NCBI RefSeq assembly: GCF_902806455.1 | Contig: NZ_CADCWQ010000001.1 | Coordinates: 1,798,001 to 1,862,000 of the forward strand | Source: Virgibacillus doumboii | GTDB lineage: Bacteria; Bacillota; Bacilli; Bacillales; Amphibacillaceae | DNA: 64,000 nt | Direction of reading: 5' to 3' | In this document: piece after piece, positions 34,799 through 44,821 of the stretch | How positions within the stretch are numbered: the first letter of the stretch is position 1 | How the letters are laid out: every line of letters starts with the position of its first letter | Translations under genes and position numbers: made by a program | The notes under the pieces: model-generated | Seen by the model: only the letters and a program-made list of their open reading frames with translations | Told to the model about the DNA's origin: nothing | Database searches by the model: none

Positions 34799-35581
34799 CT
34801 ATTTACCTTGATAGACAGGCTTTCGTTTTTCTTTAAATGCCTGTAATCCTTCGATTCGGTCTTCTGTTGGTATCGTTTCTTTATAACATAAGTGTTCAAT
34901 CGCAAGTCCTGTTGTAATATCTGTCTGAATACCTTTATTTATCGCTGTTTTCGCCTGTTTTAATCCAATAGGTCCATTTTTAGCGATCATATTTGCAGTT
35001 ATTATTGCCTCATCCAGCAGATTTTCAGATGATACAACCTGTTCAACCAATCCAAGTTCAAGCGCCTCCCGGGCTGTGACCGGCTTTGCTGTAAATATAA
35101 GCTTCTTAGCCTTTCCCGGACCAATCAGACGAGTCAGCCGCTGTGTGCCGCCAGCACCTGGAATAATTGCAAGAGACGTCTCTGTCAGGCCGGCTTTAAC
35201 ATGATCGGAAGAAATGCGTATATCGCAGCCCAAAGCAAGCTCCAGACCACCGCCAAAAGCAGCACCATTTAAGGCAGCTATTACAGGCATTTTCATATTT
35301 TCTATGTTTGTTATTGTTTCGCCAATATATTTAACAGCAGCCACCACCTGATCCTCCGACATCCCTTTTCGTTCCTTAAGGTCAGCTCCGGCACAAAATG
35401 CTTTTTCTTTTGAACCGGTAATAATAGTGCAGCGGATTTCTTCATTCGCGTTTATGTTGTGAACATGATTGTTAAGCTCATCTAGTAATGGTTTTGACAA
35501 AGCATTCATTGCTTCTGGCCTGTTCAGTGTTAATAATGCTACATGGTTATCTACTAATTTATATTCTACCAAGTCTCCCAC
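34799..35581 (-). CDS. yngF: Enoyl-CoA hydratase / methylglutaconyl-CoA hydratase
   Basis: The 260-residue crotonase-family protein has the oxyanion-hole motif FCAGADLKERKGM and AALNGAAFGGGLELALGCDIRI, including the catalytic acids in GLTETSLAIIPGAGGTQRL. In the operon it fits hydration of 3-methylglutaconyl-CoA to HMG-CoA in leucine breakdown. Seventeen bases separate it from yngE. Confidence 0.92.
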   Translation of the reverse strand: MGDLVEYKLVDNHVALLTLNRPEAMNALSKPLLDELNNHVHNINANEEIRCTIITGSKEKAFCAGADLKERKGMSEDQVVAAVKYIGETITNIENMKMPVIAALNGAAFGGGLELALGCDIRISSDHVKAGLTETSLAIIPGAGGTQRLTRLIGPGKAKKLIFTAKPVTAREALELGLVEQVVSSENLLDEAIITANMIAKNGPIGLKQAKTAINKGIQTDITTGLAIEHLCYKETIPTEDRIEGLQAFKEKRKPVYQGK

Positions 35582-35656
35582 TTTAATCCTCCTTCCCAGT
35601 AGTCTGATATATTTAAAAGTCTAATTGAAAAGCAGCTGTTTCTTGTAGTAATTTAT

Positions 35657-35866
35657 TTACTCAATAATAGCAATAACGTCGCCTTCGTTAACGAAATCGC
35701 CTTCCGCAACTTTTAATTCCTTTACAGTTCCTTTTTCAGCTGCAATCGGAATTTCCATTTTCATCGATTCCAGGATGACAATATCCTGATCCTCTTCCAC
35801 CTGTTCTCCTGCACTTACTACTATTTTCCAGACACTTCCTGCCATTGATGCTTTTACTTCACTCAT
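35657..35866 (-). CDS. yngHB: Biotin/lipoyl carrier protein
   Basis: The protein is a 69-residue single biotinyl domain with the biotin-accepting lysine in ILESMKMEIPI. It is the free-standing carrier for the carboxylase pair YngHA and YngE, which lack a carrier domain of their own. It follows yngHA by 12 bases. Confidence 0.93.
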   Translation of the reverse strand: MSEVKASMAGSVWKIVVSAGEQVEEDQDIVILESMKMEIPIAAEKGTVKELKVAEGDFVNEGDVIAIIE

Positions 35867-35878
35867 GATTAACTCCTC

Positions 35879-37234
35879 CTATTTTGCTTTAATTTGTGGT
35901 AAATAGAATTGCTGTACAAAACTTGTTGTCGTATTTCCTTTTTTAAATTCATTATTATCAATAACATCAAGCAGCATCGGTATATTCGTTTTAATACCCT
36001 CTACTTTATACGTTAGTAATGCTTCTTTCATTAAGGAAATAGCTTCGTCCCTGTCACTGCCTTTCACGATCAACTTTCCGATCATCGGATCATAAAACGG
36101 TGTTACATCATAATTTCCTGTCACCGCAGTTTCATTGCGGATATGTTCTCCTTCAGGAAGTTGGAATTCAGAAATATGCCCTGGTGACGGGAAGAACGTT
36201 TTCGGATCTTCTGCATAAATTCGAACCTCGATTGCATGACCATCAATTGTCAAATCACTCTGTTTTAACTGCAGTTCTTTTCCATCTGCAATTTCAAGCT
36301 GTTTTTCAACAATATCCAGTCCGGTAATTTCCTCTGTTACCGGATGTTCTACCTGGATTCGCGTATTCATTTCAAGGAAATAGAAGTTCTCCTGGTTATC
36401 TACTAAAAATTCAATGGTACCGGCGTTTGTATAGCCAAGTGATTTCGCTGCCTTTACGGCTGCATCGCCCATTTCCTCGCGTGTTTTTTCAGAAATGAAT
36501 GGTGAAGGAGCTTCTTCAACTACCTTTTGATTGCGACGCTGAATCGAACATTCCCGTTCGAATAGATGAACGGCATTACCATGGCTGTCAGCAAGCAGTT
36601 GAATTTCGATATGACGGGCGTTTTCCAGTTTTTTCTCCATAAACATAACACCATCACCAAAAAATGTTTTGGCACGTTTTGAATTGCTTTCAAATGCCTT
36701 CAGCAGTTCATCATCTGTATGGACAACCTGCATTCCAATTCCACCGCCACCGGCAGAAGCTTTCAGCATAATCGGATAGCCAATATCCTTGGCAATTTCA
36801 ATTGCTTCTTCAGCTGAGGCAACCGCGCCATCCGTACCGGGAACGACTGGCACGCCAGCTTTCTGCATCGCCTTCCGTGCTTCAATTTTACTTCCCATTT
36901 TTTCCATGACTGTTTTGGATGGGCCGATAAATATAATACCATTTTGCTCACATTTATCGGAAAACTGTCCACTTTCACTTAGGAATCCATAACCCGGGTG
37001 AATCGCATCCACATTGGTGTCTTTAGCAATGGAAATAATTTTATCCACATTTAAGTAGCTTTCATTAACACGGGGGGGACCAATCAAAAAACTTTCATCC
37101 GCCATTTTGACAAATGGCGCCTTCTGATCTGCTTCCGAATAGACAGCTACAGTTTTAATATCCAGCTTTTTACATGTTCGGATTACCCTTGCTGCTATTT
37201 CCCCGCGATTTGCAATAAGTACTTTTTTAATCAT
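35879..37234 (-). CDS. yngHA: Biotin carboxylase subunit
   Basis: The 451-residue ATP-grasp biotin carboxylase has KVLIANRGEIAARVIRTC at the start, the glycine-rich ATP loop KASAGGGGIGMQVV, HIEIQLL and the EMNTRIQVEHPVTEEI catalytic segment. It lacks a carrier domain, consistent with a separate YngHB. It carboxylates biotin using bicarbonate and ATP. It belongs to the acyl-CoA carboxylase of the isovaleryl-CoA pathway rather than to fatty acid synthesis, judging from its neighbours. Confidence 0.92.
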   Translation of the reverse strand: MIKKVLIANRGEIAARVIRTCKKLDIKTVAVYSEADQKAPFVKMADESFLIGPPRVNESYLNVDKIISIAKDTNVDAIHPGYGFLSESGQFSDKCEQNGIIFIGPSKTVMEKMGSKIEARKAMQKAGVPVVPGTDGAVASAEEAIEIAKDIGYPIMLKASAGGGGIGMQVVHTDDELLKAFESNSKRAKTFFGDGVMFMEKKLENARHIEIQLLADSHGNAVHLFERECSIQRRNQKVVEEAPSPFISEKTREEMGDAAVKAAKSLGYTNAGTIEFLVDNQENFYFLEMNTRIQVEHPVTEEITGLDIVEKQLEIADGKELQLKQSDLTIDGHAIEVRIYAEDPKTFFPSPGHISEFQLPEGEHIRNETAVTGNYDVTPFYDPMIGKLIVKGSDRDEAISLMKEALLTYKVEGIKTNIPMLLDVIDNNEFKKGNTTTSFVQQFYLPQIKAK

Positions 37235-37300
37235 TGACTCGCTCCTATTACATGATTTGTTCTTTTAAAAGACATGAAATTTCTTCCCACATAGTTAATA

Positions 37301-38443
37301 TCAGAGTCCCAATTGTCTTGCAATAACCAGCCGCTGCACTTCAGAAGTACCTTCCCCAATTTCCAGCAATTTCGCATCACGCAAATATCTTTCTACCTCA
37401 TATTCACGCATGTAGCCGTAGCCGCCGTGGATTTGAATTGCCTGGTTGGCAGCACGGAAAGCAGTTTCGGTTGCATATAATTTGGCATATGCTGCCTCTT
37501 TTGAGAATGGTTTTTCATTATCTTTCAACCAGGCGGCCTTATAAACTATGTTTCTGGCAAGCTCAACTTCCATCGCCATATCTGCCAGTTTGAACTGGAT
37601 TGCCTGAAAATCAGAGATTGGCTTACCAAATTGCTTACGTTCCTTTGCATAACTCAGTGCTTTATCAAGCGATCCCTGTGCAATACCAAGCCCCAGGGCA
37701 GCAATGGAGATTCTCCCGCCATCAAGCGTGTACAGGAATTGACTAAAGCCCTTATTGGGATCACCAAGCAGATTTGCTTTAGGAACACGAACATTATCCA
37801 ACACAATTTCTGCTGTATCTGAACCGCGAACCCCCATCTTGTCGTAATCACTCTTTATCGTTATACCCTCTGAGTCAGTTGGAACAATGATGGCAGAAAT
37901 AATATTCTTCCCGCGTTCATTTTTACCTGTAACTGCTGTAACGATAATAGTTTTCGCATAACTAGCATTGGTTATAAAGCACTTTTCGCCATTAATGATG
38001 TAGTCCTCGCCATCTTCCACGGCAGTTGTTTTCGTACCGCCGGCATCAGATCCCGCATTGGGCTCCGTCAGTCCGAATGCCCCCAGTGCTTTCCCTTCAG
38101 CCATCGGTGTTAGAAACTTTTTCTTCTGTTCCTCAGTTCCAAAATAATAGATTGGACTTGCACCAAGCGAAACAGTTGCAGCAAAGCTCAATCCGGTACT
38201 GCCGCAGACTCTTCCAACTTCTTCGACAGCGATTGCATAGGATACCGTATCGCCGCCTGATCCACCGTACTCTTCGGAAAAAGGGATTCCCAATAAGCCC
38301 AGTTCACCCATTTGTTCGAATGTATCCAATGGAAACTTAGCCTCTTTATCAATTTCTATAGCCTTAGGCTGAATAACATTCTGGGCAAAATCCTGAACCA
38401 TTTTTCTAATCATTGATTGTTCTTTTGTTAATTCAAAATTCAT
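37301..38443 (-). CDS. yngJ: Acyl-CoA dehydrogenase (isovaleryl/short-chain type)
   Basis: The 380-residue FAD enzyme has the signatures [16 protein letters not shown] and [22 protein letters not shown] with [13 protein letters not shown]. It oxidises an acyl-CoA to enoyl-CoA and passes electrons to ETF. First gene of the yng operon, it probably acts on isovaleryl-CoA. A TetR-type operator lies immediately upstream. Confidence 0.92.
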   Translation of the reverse strand: MNFELTKEQSMIRKMVQDFAQNVIQPKAIEIDKEAKFPLDTFEQMGELGLLGIPFSEEYGGSGGDTVSYAIAVEEVGRVCGSTGLSFAATVSLGASPIYYFGTEEQKKKFLTPMAEGKALGAFGLTEPNAGSDAGGTKTTAVEDGEDYIINGEKCFITNASYAKTIIVTAVTGKNERGKNIISAIIVPTDSEGITIKSDYDKMGVRGSDTAEIVLDNVRVPKANLLGDPNKGFSQFLYTLDGGRISIAALGLGIAQGSLDKALSYAKERKQFGKPISDFQAIQFKLADMAMEVELARNIVYKAAWLKDNEKPFSKEAAYAKLYATETAFRAANQAIQIHGGYGYMREYEVERYLRDAKLLEIGEGTSEVQRLVIARQLGL

Positions 38444-38470
38444 CTCAAACCTCCTCGTATTTTCCGCGTA

Positions 38471-38488
38471 AGACCGACTGGTTGGTCT
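38471..38488. promoter_or_regulatory. TetR-type operator upstream of yngJ
   Basis: The near-palindrome AGACC-GACTGGTT-GGTCT lies between the yngJ start and the end of the tetR gene, 28 bases upstream of yngJ. Its form (GACC...GGTC) is common for TetR-family fatty-acid regulators, and the adjacent TetR gene is the obvious source of the repressor. A short hairpin (AAAGAAA GCGG TTTCTTT, 38503-38520) next to it is a possible terminator of tetR. Confidence 0.65.
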
Positions 38489-38520
38489 GTCGATACCATT
38501 AAAAAAGAAAGCGGTTTCTT

Positions 38521-39141
38521 TTATTCGGGTAAAAAAAGACTTTCCTGTCCATTGTTTTTTTGGTATGTAGTTGTGTCCAGAACTGCTCGTAATATCAAAT
38601 CAACAAATATGTCCCCAATTTCATCGATTGATTTAGGTCCTGATTGGTTATACCATTTATACGTCCAGTTTACCATACCGAGAATTGCCATTCCTGTAAT
38701 ATCTGCAGGTATATCACTGCGAAAGTCTCCGCGTTTCTTGCCTTCATCGATTGACTTAATGATTATTTGTTTAAAATGATCTCGTTTTTTCTTAATCAGC
38801 GACTCATACTCCGGTTTCAAATAAATATTTTCCTGATAAAACACGGAAATATGTGCCTTATAAAGGTCAAACACTTTAACAAAATCTTTTACTATCGCTT
38901 CCAGCTTTTCCGTTGGTGAATCATAGGTACCGTTTGCGATCATCGCTTTATCCAATACATATGATATAAATGTATCGTGAATGACATACAGCAGTTCGTC
39001 CTTTGACGTGAAATGATGATAAAAACCGCCTTTTGACGTACCGACTTTTTCCACAATCTGGTTTACCGAAACACCATGGAAACCGTTTTTCTCAAATAAA
39101 AACAGTGATTCCTGAATGATTCTATTTCGCAGATCCGTCAT
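38521..39141 (-). CDS. TetR-family regulator of the yng operon
   Basis: The protein has about 206 residues with an N-terminal TetR helix-turn-helix (RNRIIQESLFLFEKNGFHGVSVNQIVEKVGTSKGGFYHHF) and a C-terminal ligand-binding helical domain. The ATG at 39141 follows AAAGGAGGG; the longer frame upstream overlaps the ribosome-binding site. It is immediately upstream of yngJ in the same direction, and the operator at 38471-38488 suggests it controls the operon in response to an acyl-CoA. Confidence 0.9.
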   Translation of the reverse strand: MTDLRNRIIQESLFLFEKNGFHGVSVNQIVEKVGTSKGGFYHHFTSKDELLYVIHDTFISYVLDKAMIANGTYDSPTEKLEAIVKDFVKVFDLYKAHISVFYQENIYLKPEYESLIKKKRDHFKQIIIKSIDEGKKRGDFRSDIPADITGMAILGMVNWTYKWYNQSGPKSIDEIGDIFVDLILRAVLDTTTYQKNNGQESLFLPE

Positions 39142-39324
39142 GAGCCCTCCTTTCAGCAATCTAATTTTACCCTATCATATTTTTCTGAAAATATAAAGTG
39201 TTATTAATGAGAAGATGATATAAACTGCGACATAATCTAGAAAAGAAGATTAAGTGCTATAACACCGCTGTGGAAATACACTTTGGTGCTCTTCGTGTTG
39301 CAAGTGATTTCACAGATTCATACA

Positions 39325-39584
39325 GAAGCCAGGCTTGTAATCATCGTGAGGGCTGTCTTAACAAAATTGGTGCCGATTTAGACTAGAAATAATCGAGAGT
39401 CAAGCTGTCTCGATGAAAAGGAAACCTATTTAGGATGGTAACCATTGAGAGGAACGCTGTCTTGATGAAAAGAAAAACGATTTAAGCTAGAAACCATTGA
39501 GAGGAGCGCTGTCTCGATGAAAGAGAGACCTATTTAGGCTAGAAATCATCGAAAGGAACTCTGTCTCGACGAAAAAGAATGGGA
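39325..39584. repeat. 52-bp tandem repeat array, four regular copies plus a decayed fifth
   Basis: Four copies start at 39377, 39429, 39481 and 39533, each exactly 52 bases with no insertions or deletions; a diverged copy with a 3-base deletion precedes them (about 39328-39376). Every copy contains an imperfect inverted repeat (ATCGAGA...TCTCGAT type, 7-bp arms, about 9-base loop). The differences between copies mostly keep Watson-Crick or G-U pairing. The period is not a multiple of three, which argues against a coding repeat. Confidence 0.8.
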
Positions 39585-39682
39585 AAGTGAGTATATTCCA
39601 GTTGCGGGGCATGAAAGCCTCAAAAAGTGAAACTTATAAAACTTAGTTCGCAATTTATATCAATATTCCGTTAAAAAGCTTA

Positions 39683-39710
39683 TGGTCAGTTTCCTGGAAG
39701 AAACTGACCA
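39683..39710 (-). terminator. Intrinsic terminator of parC
   Basis: The 11-bp perfect stem TGGTCAGTTTC / GAAACTGACCA has a six-base loop, with a T run further on in the minus direction. Confidence 0.85.
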
Positions 39711-39719
39711 ATTAGTGAT

Positions 39720-42170
39720 TTATTCAGCTATTTCGTCAAAAGGCTTTTCGTATACAGCATTTTTCCACACTTCAGTCACTTCTCCCTGATTGTCACTGTC
39801 TATCACAAATGAACCATTACTGTAACGGTCACTCACAGATAGCTCCAGTGGATACAAGTCCTCCATTTGCCCTTTGCTTGTTTCAAAACATATCGTTTCA
39901 TGATCATTAATCACAAAGAATCCTTTCACTCGATGTGGTTTGTTTTTTAATTCACGAAGCATGATTAATCCTCGTTTAGCCCGGCCGGATTTCTCAAACT
40001 CTCGTAATTTCATCCGTTTACAGGCACCACGTTGTGTTACAACCACAAGTGAAGGCTCTGACAAATCATCAAATACCTGACCATTTATAACATAGTCATC
40101 TTCTTTTAAGTTGATTGCTTTCACACCTGCTGCCCGCTGGCCTACTACCGAGACTTCCGATTCATGGTACCATAAACCATAACCTTTATTGGTAGCGACA
40201 AACACATCTGAATGTCCATTCGTCTGAAAAACATTAACAACTTCATCGTCACCTTTTAAATTCAGTGCAATAAGTGCTTTGGAGTAACGCTGTGCATTAT
40301 ATAATGAAAGTTCACTTCGCTTAACCATTCCGTTTTTAGTAAAGAAAATCAGGTAATTCTGATCACTGAATTCCCGAACAGGAACACATTGGACTATACG
40401 TTCATCCTTATCAAGTGTCACCATATTGGAAATGTGCTGTCCAAGATCTTTCCACCTGATATCAGGTAATTCGTGGACAGGAATGAATATATACTTTCCC
40501 TTATTTGTGAATAACATTAGTTTATCTGTTGTATTTATCTCCAGCAAACCAACAAGATGGTCCTCATCCTTCATGGCGAATTCTTTGCCATTTGAGGCAC
40601 TGTACGAACGAAGGCTCGTTCGTTTAACATATCCGTCCCTGGTTATGGACACAAGAACATCTTCACTTGCAACAGTCACTTCTATATTAAACGTCAATTC
40701 TTCAATTTGATCTTCAATGACAGTTTTACGACGATCAGCAAATGATTTCTTAATCTGCTTCAAATCATTTTTTATCGTTTGAAAAAGTTTTTTCTCACTT
40801 CCCAGTATCGCCTCTAATTTTTCAATCGATTTACGTAATTCTTCTGCTTCTTTCTCCAACGATGTTACGTCAGTATTGGTTAAACGATATAATTGCAGTG
40901 TGACAATTGCTTCAGCCTGTGCTTCGGTAAATTTATATTTCTCTATAATTCGCTTTTTGGCGTCCGATTTATCTTTTGAAGCCCGGATTGTTGCAATAAG
41001 TTCGTCCAAAATCGAGATTGCTTTTATTAAACCTTCAACGATGTGTGCCCGGTCATTTGCTTTTTTTAAATCAAATACAGTTTGTCTTGTAACAACCTCT
41101 TTTTGATGTGCAATATAAGCATCAAGCATTTGTGGCAGTGACAACAGTTTAGGTGTTTTATCCTGAATGGCAACCATGTTGAAATTATATGTAACCTGTA
41201 AATCGGTATTTTTATATAAATAGTTTAAAACACCTTTAGCGTTTGCCTCTTTCTTTAATTCAACAACAACGCGAAGACCTGTTCGATCGGTTTCGTCACG
41301 TACTTCGGCAATACCCTCCACTTTACGGTCAATCCTTAATTCATCCATTTTTTTAACCATATTTGCTTTGTTAACCTCATATGGAATCTCGTCAATTACA
41401 ATTTGCTGCCGGTTACCGCGTACATCTTCTATTGATGCTTTACCACGTACAACAATCTTTCCCCGTCCGGTTTCATAGGCTTTTTTGATTCCATCCACAC
41501 CCTGGATAATACCGCCGGTTGGAAAGTCCGGACCTTTCATTACTTTCATTAACTCGTCCACTGTAACATCCGGTTTGTCAATCTTCTTAATCACTGCATC
41601 AATAACTTCGGATAAGTTATGTGGTGGTATATCTGTTGCATAACCAGCGGAAATACCGGTGGAACCATTTACCAGCAAGTTTGGAAATTTTGCCGGCAGT
41701 ACTACCGGCTCAGAAATTGTGTCATCAAAGTTTGGGATAAAATCAACTGTTTCCTTACCGATGTCTCGAAGTAGTTCTGAAGCAATTTTAGAAAGTCTCG
41801 CTTCTGTATAACGCATTGCTGCAGGTGGATCACCATCAATGCTTCCGTTATTTCCGTGCATCTCTATAAGTCCGTTTCGAACTTTCCAATCCTGACTTAA
41901 TCGAACCATGGCTTCATAAACGGAAGAGTCTCCATGTGGATGGTAATTCCCGATTACTGTACCGACTGTTTTAGCTGACTTACGAAAGTTTTTATCATGT
42001 GTATTCTTTTCTTCGTTCATTGCATACAAGATTCTGCGCTGTACCGGTTTCAACCCATCACGGGCATCTGGTAAAGCACGGTCTTGAATAATATATTTAC
42101 TGTATCTTCCAAACCTGTCACCAATTACTTCTTCCAGTGGAAGGTCTAAATAATTCTCAGGTTGTGACAA
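39720..42170 (-). CDS. parC: DNA topoisomerase IV subunit A
   Basis: The 816-residue type IIA topoisomerase subunit has the catalytic tyrosine in [14 protein letters not shown] (Y121), the quinolone-resistance region [14 protein letters not shown] with unmutated-looking Ser82 and Glu86 (S80 and E84 in S. aureus GrlA), and a C-terminal beta-pinwheel. With ParE it decatenates chromosomes. It follows parE by 62 bases in the same direction. Homologous position in B. subtilis is the end of the lexA-parC segment. Confidence 0.96.
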   Translation of the reverse strand: MSQPENYLDLPLEEVIGDRFGRYSKYIIQDRALPDARDGLKPVQRRILYAMNEEKNTHDKNFRKSAKTVGTVIGNYHPHGDSSVYEAMVRLSQDWKVRNGLIEMHGNNGSIDGDPPAAMRYTEARLSKIASELLRDIGKETVDFIPNFDDTISEPVVLPAKFPNLLVNGSTGISAGYATDIPPHNLSEVIDAVIKKIDKPDVTVDELMKVMKGPDFPTGGIIQGVDGIKKAYETGRGKIVVRGKASIEDVRGNRQQIVIDEIPYEVNKANMVKKMDELRIDRKVEGIAEVRDETDRTGLRVVVELKKEANAKGVLNYLYKNTDLQVTYNFNMVAIQDKTPKLLSLPQMLDAYIAHQKEVVTRQTVFDLKKANDRAHIVEGLIKAISILDELIATIRASKDKSDAKKRIIEKYKFTEAQAEAIVTLQLYRLTNTDVTSLEKEAEELRKSIEKLEAILGSEKKLFQTIKNDLKQIKKSFADRRKTVIEDQIEELTFNIEVTVASEDVLVSITRDGYVKRTSLRSYSASNGKEFAMKDEDHLVGLLEINTTDKLMLFTNKGKYIFIPVHELPDIRWKDLGQHISNMVTLDKDERIVQCVPVREFSDQNYLIFFTKNGMVKRSELSLYNAQRYSKALIALNLKGDDEVVNVFQTNGHSDVFVATNKGYGLWYHESEVSVVGQRAAGVKAINLKEDDYVINGQVFDDLSEPSLVVVTQRGACKRMKLREFEKSGRAKRGLIMLRELKNKPHRVKGFFVINDHETICFETSKGQMEDLYPLELSVSDRYSNGSFVIDSDNQGEVTEVWKNAVYEKPFDEIAE

Positions 42171-42232
42171 ACCAATCCCCCCAATTTATTTTGCTGTTCA
42201 GTTTACATATCTCTTTAGTATTGGCTCTAGAA

Positions 42233-44185
42233 TTAAGAGTGTATCTTATCGTTTTCCAAAATACTGGCGTCTTCTGTCATGCCGAATTCAACGTGGCCCT
42301 CGATCCATTTCCTTCTCGGTTCAACCTTGTCGCCCATTAAAGTGGTAACCCGTCGTTCAGCCCGCGCTAAATCTTCAATAGTTACACGGATTAAAGTCCT
42401 TGATTCCGGATTCATGGTCGTTTCCCATAGCTGATCTGCATTCATTTCACCAAGACCTTTATACCGCTGAATGATATAACCATTTTTAAATTCCTTAATT
42501 GCCTTCTTCATTTCATCATCATCCCAAGCATAGACTACCTTTTCTTTCTTACCTTTACCTTTTGAAATTTTGTATAAAGGAGGTAGCGCTATATACACTT
42601 TTCCAGCTTCGACAAGTGGACGCATATACCGGTAAAAGAAAGTCAAGAGCAGAACTTGAATGTGTGCCCCGTCTGTGTCAGCGTCAGTCATGATAACAAT
42701 CTTATCGTATTGCACATCCTCTAAATCAAAGTCTCCGCCGACGCCAGCACCAATTGTATGGATAATTGTTGAAATTTCTTCGTTCTTAAAAACATCTTCC
42801 AATTTTGCTTTTTCCGTATTAATAACTTTTCCGCGTAATGGCAGTACGGCTTGAAATTTCCGATCACGTCCCTGCTTGGCAGATCCACCCGCAGAGTCAC
42901 CCTCTACCAAATACAACTCATTCTTTTTTGCGTTTTTTGACTGAGCAGGAGTAAGTTTCCCGCTTAACAACGTATCTTTACGTTTTTTCTTTTTGCCTGT
43001 TCTCGCATCTTCCCTGGCTTTTCTGGCAGCTTCACGGGCCTCTTTTGCTTTTATTGCTTTTTTAATTAACATTCCTGCAGCATCGGGATTTTCTTCAAGG
43101 AAATAGGACAGTTTCTCAGAGACAACCGCATCAACAACAGAGCGTGCCTCGGAAGTTCCCAGCTTGCCTTTGGTCTGACCTTCGAATTGAAGCATTTCTT
43201 CCGGAATACGTACGGAAACGATTGCAGTTAGTCCTTCACGGATATCTGTGCCTTCGAGATTTTTGTCCTTTTCTTTAAGAAGGTTGTTTTTTCTGGCATA
43301 ATCGTTAAACGTTCGTGTTATTCCGGTCCGCGCCCCGGATTCATGTGTTCCTCCATCTTTTGTACGTACATGATTAACAAAAGAAAGCATACTTTCAACA
43401 AATCCGTCATTAAATTGGAATGCGAAGTCAACCTCAATACCCTGCTGCTCCCCTTCAAATGAAACAACCTGATGCAATGTATCCTTTTCTTCGTTAATGT
43501 ATGTGACAAACGACTCCAGCCCATCCGGGAACTGGTATTCTTCCTTTATCTGATCCCGTTCATCGATTAGTTCAACTTTTAATCCTTTTAACAAAAAGGC
43601 TGCTTCACGCAGTCGTTCAGATAAGGTTTCAAAGTTATAAACGACCGTTGAAAAAATGGTTGTGTCCGGCTTAAAGTGAATGATTGATCCTTTTTTATTC
43701 GTCTTTCCAAGCTTTTGAATGGAACCTGCTGGCATTCCACCATTTTCAAAACGCTGGAAATACTTATTCCCTTCACGAAAAATAGTTACTTCAAGCCATT
43801 CTGATAATGCATTCACTACTGAAGCACCAACGCCGTGCAGGCCGCCACTCGTTTTGTATCCACCCTGGCCAAATTTCCCTCCAGCGTGGAGAACAGTGAA
43901 AATAACTTCCGTTGTTGGCTTGCCGGTGCTGTGCATTCCGGTTGGTATTCCTCTTCCGTTGTCTTCCACTGAAATGCTGTTATCTTTATGTACGGTAACC
44001 TTAATCACATCACCATATCCTGCCAAAGCTTCATCAACTGCATTATCTACAATTTCAAAAACCAAATGGTGCAATCCCCGTTGATCGGTGCTGCCTATAT
44101 ACATTCCTGGTCTTTTTCTGACAGCTTCCAGACCTTCGAGTACTTGAATTGAATCATCTGTATAGTTCATCGACTGTTTTACCAT
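42233..44185 (-). CDS. parE: DNA topoisomerase IV subunit B
   Basis: The 650-residue ATPase subunit has the GHKL ATP site (VFEIVDNAVDEALAGYGD, VEDNGRGIPTG, GLHGVGASVVNALS), the TOPRIM region with EGDSAGGSAKQGRDR and DADTDGAHI, and the C-terminal GEMNADQLWETTM. It forms the heterotetramer with ParC. The promoter upstream has a LexA-type box in its spacer, in line with parEC being under LexA control in B. subtilis. Confidence 0.96.
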   Translation of the reverse strand: MVKQSMNYTDDSIQVLEGLEAVRKRPGMYIGSTDQRGLHHLVFEIVDNAVDEALAGYGDVIKVTVHKDNSISVEDNGRGIPTGMHSTGKPTTEVIFTVLHAGGKFGQGGYKTSGGLHGVGASVVNALSEWLEVTIFREGNKYFQRFENGGMPAGSIQKLGKTNKKGSIIHFKPDTTIFSTVVYNFETLSERLREAAFLLKGLKVELIDERDQIKEEYQFPDGLESFVTYINEEKDTLHQVVSFEGEQQGIEVDFAFQFNDGFVESMLSFVNHVRTKDGGTHESGARTGITRTFNDYARKNNLLKEKDKNLEGTDIREGLTAIVSVRIPEEMLQFEGQTKGKLGTSEARSVVDAVVSEKLSYFLEENPDAAGMLIKKAIKAKEAREAARKAREDARTGKKKKRKDTLLSGKLTPAQSKNAKKNELYLVEGDSAGGSAKQGRDRKFQAVLPLRGKVINTEKAKLEDVFKNEEISTIIHTIGAGVGGDFDLEDVQYDKIVIMTDADTDGAHIQVLLLTFFYRYMRPLVEAGKVYIALPPLYKISKGKGKKEKVVYAWDDDEMKKAIKEFKNGYIIQRYKGLGEMNADQLWETTMNPESRTLIRVTIEDLARAERRVTTLMGDKVEPRRKWIEGHVEFGMTEDASILENDKIHS

Positions 44186-44237
44186 TCAGCTGCAGACTCC
44201 TCTCATACTACGTAAATTTCAAATTGGTATTATTTTA

Positions 44238-44266
44238 ATATTAGAACAAATGTTTGCAGATGTAAA
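44238..44266 (-). promoter_or_regulatory. parE promoter with LexA box in the spacer
   Basis: On the minus strand TTTACA (44266-44261), 17 bases and TAATAT (44243-44238). The spacer contains AGAACAAATGTTTG (44243-44256), a 13/14 match to CGAACRNRYGTTYG. The geometry is the same as at the LAGLIDADG promoter. Confidence 0.8.
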
Positions 44267-44302
44267 TATCCTGTAGTGTTTTCAAAGGCTGTTAAGAACT
44301 AT

Positions 44303-44323
44303 ATTAACGTAAAACACGTTAAT
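44303..44323. repeat. Short inverted repeat in the parE-yneT gap
   Basis: ATTAACGT (44303-44310) is repeated in inverted form at 44316-44323 with a five-base centre. It lies between the parE promoter and the yneT terminator; an operator role is possible but no cognate regulator is evident. Confidence 0.35.
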
Positions 44324-44351
44324 TAGTATACTACAATTTGTTCAGAGCTCA

Positions 44352-44380
44352 AAAAAAGAATGACCAGTAAAGGCCATTCA
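44352..44380 (-). terminator. Intrinsic terminator of yneT
   Basis: The stem AAGAATGACC / AGGCCATTCAT (one mismatch) is followed by seven T on the minus strand. Confidence 0.75.
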
Positions 44381-44390
44381 TACCATGTTA

Positions 44391-44807
44391 CTATTTCACA
44401 AGAATAGAATGTGCTACTTTTATACACATATCCATTATTACTGTGAAGTCCCGGTTTTTCAAATAATCATAAGCTTCCTGACTGATGATACCTTGTTGAG
44501 CCCAGAATACCCGACAATCGGTTTGTGCAGCTTCTTTTGCAATATCCGGCAAAAACTCTGGCCTCCGGAACACATTAATAATATCGATTTCCTCATCTAT
44601 ATCTGTCAGCGATTTATAAGCTTTTTCACCAAGAACTTCATCAATCGTTGGGTTAACAGGAATAATTTTATATCCCTGTTCCTGCATGATTTTTGATATT
44701 TGATAAGAAGTTCTATCAGGCTTATCAGATAGACCTACGACAGCCACAGTTTTTGCAGATTCTAAAATTTCTTTTATTGTTTCGTTTGATGGGTTTTCCC
44801 ATGACAT
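44391..44807 (-). CDS. yneT: CoA-binding domain protein
   Basis: The 138-residue Rossmann-type CoA-binding protein has TVAVVGLSDKPDRTSYQISKIM and IDIINVFRRPEFLPDIAKEA, with VFWAQQGI near the third strand; it is the single-domain form related to the CoA-binding part of acyl-CoA synthetases. B. subtilis YneT lies at the same place next to parE. Biochemical role is unknown. Confidence 0.88.
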   Translation of the reverse strand: MSWENPSNETIKEILESAKTVAVVGLSDKPDRTSYQISKIMQEQGYKIIPVNPTIDEVLGEKAYKSLTDIDEEIDIINVFRRPEFLPDIAKEAAQTDCRVFWAQQGIISQEAYDYLKNRDFTVIMDMCIKVAHSILVK

Positions 44808-44821
44808 TGTTATTACCTCCC

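Larger units (their letters stand above)
39142..39719. other. 578-base gene-free region between tetR and parC
   Basis: No protein gene is supported. The region contains the tetR upstream sequence, a 52-bp tandem repeat array with one extra decayed copy (39325-39584), and the parC terminator (39683-39710). Confidence 0.8.

Noticed and set aside
39325..39584. The 52-bp repeats as a CRISPR array
   Set aside because: The copies are contiguous and diverge throughout, with no conserved repeat separated by unique spacers, and no cas genes are near.
39720..42170. Quinolone-resistance substitution in parC
   Set aside because: The key residues corresponding to S80 and E84 are the wild-type Ser and Glu.
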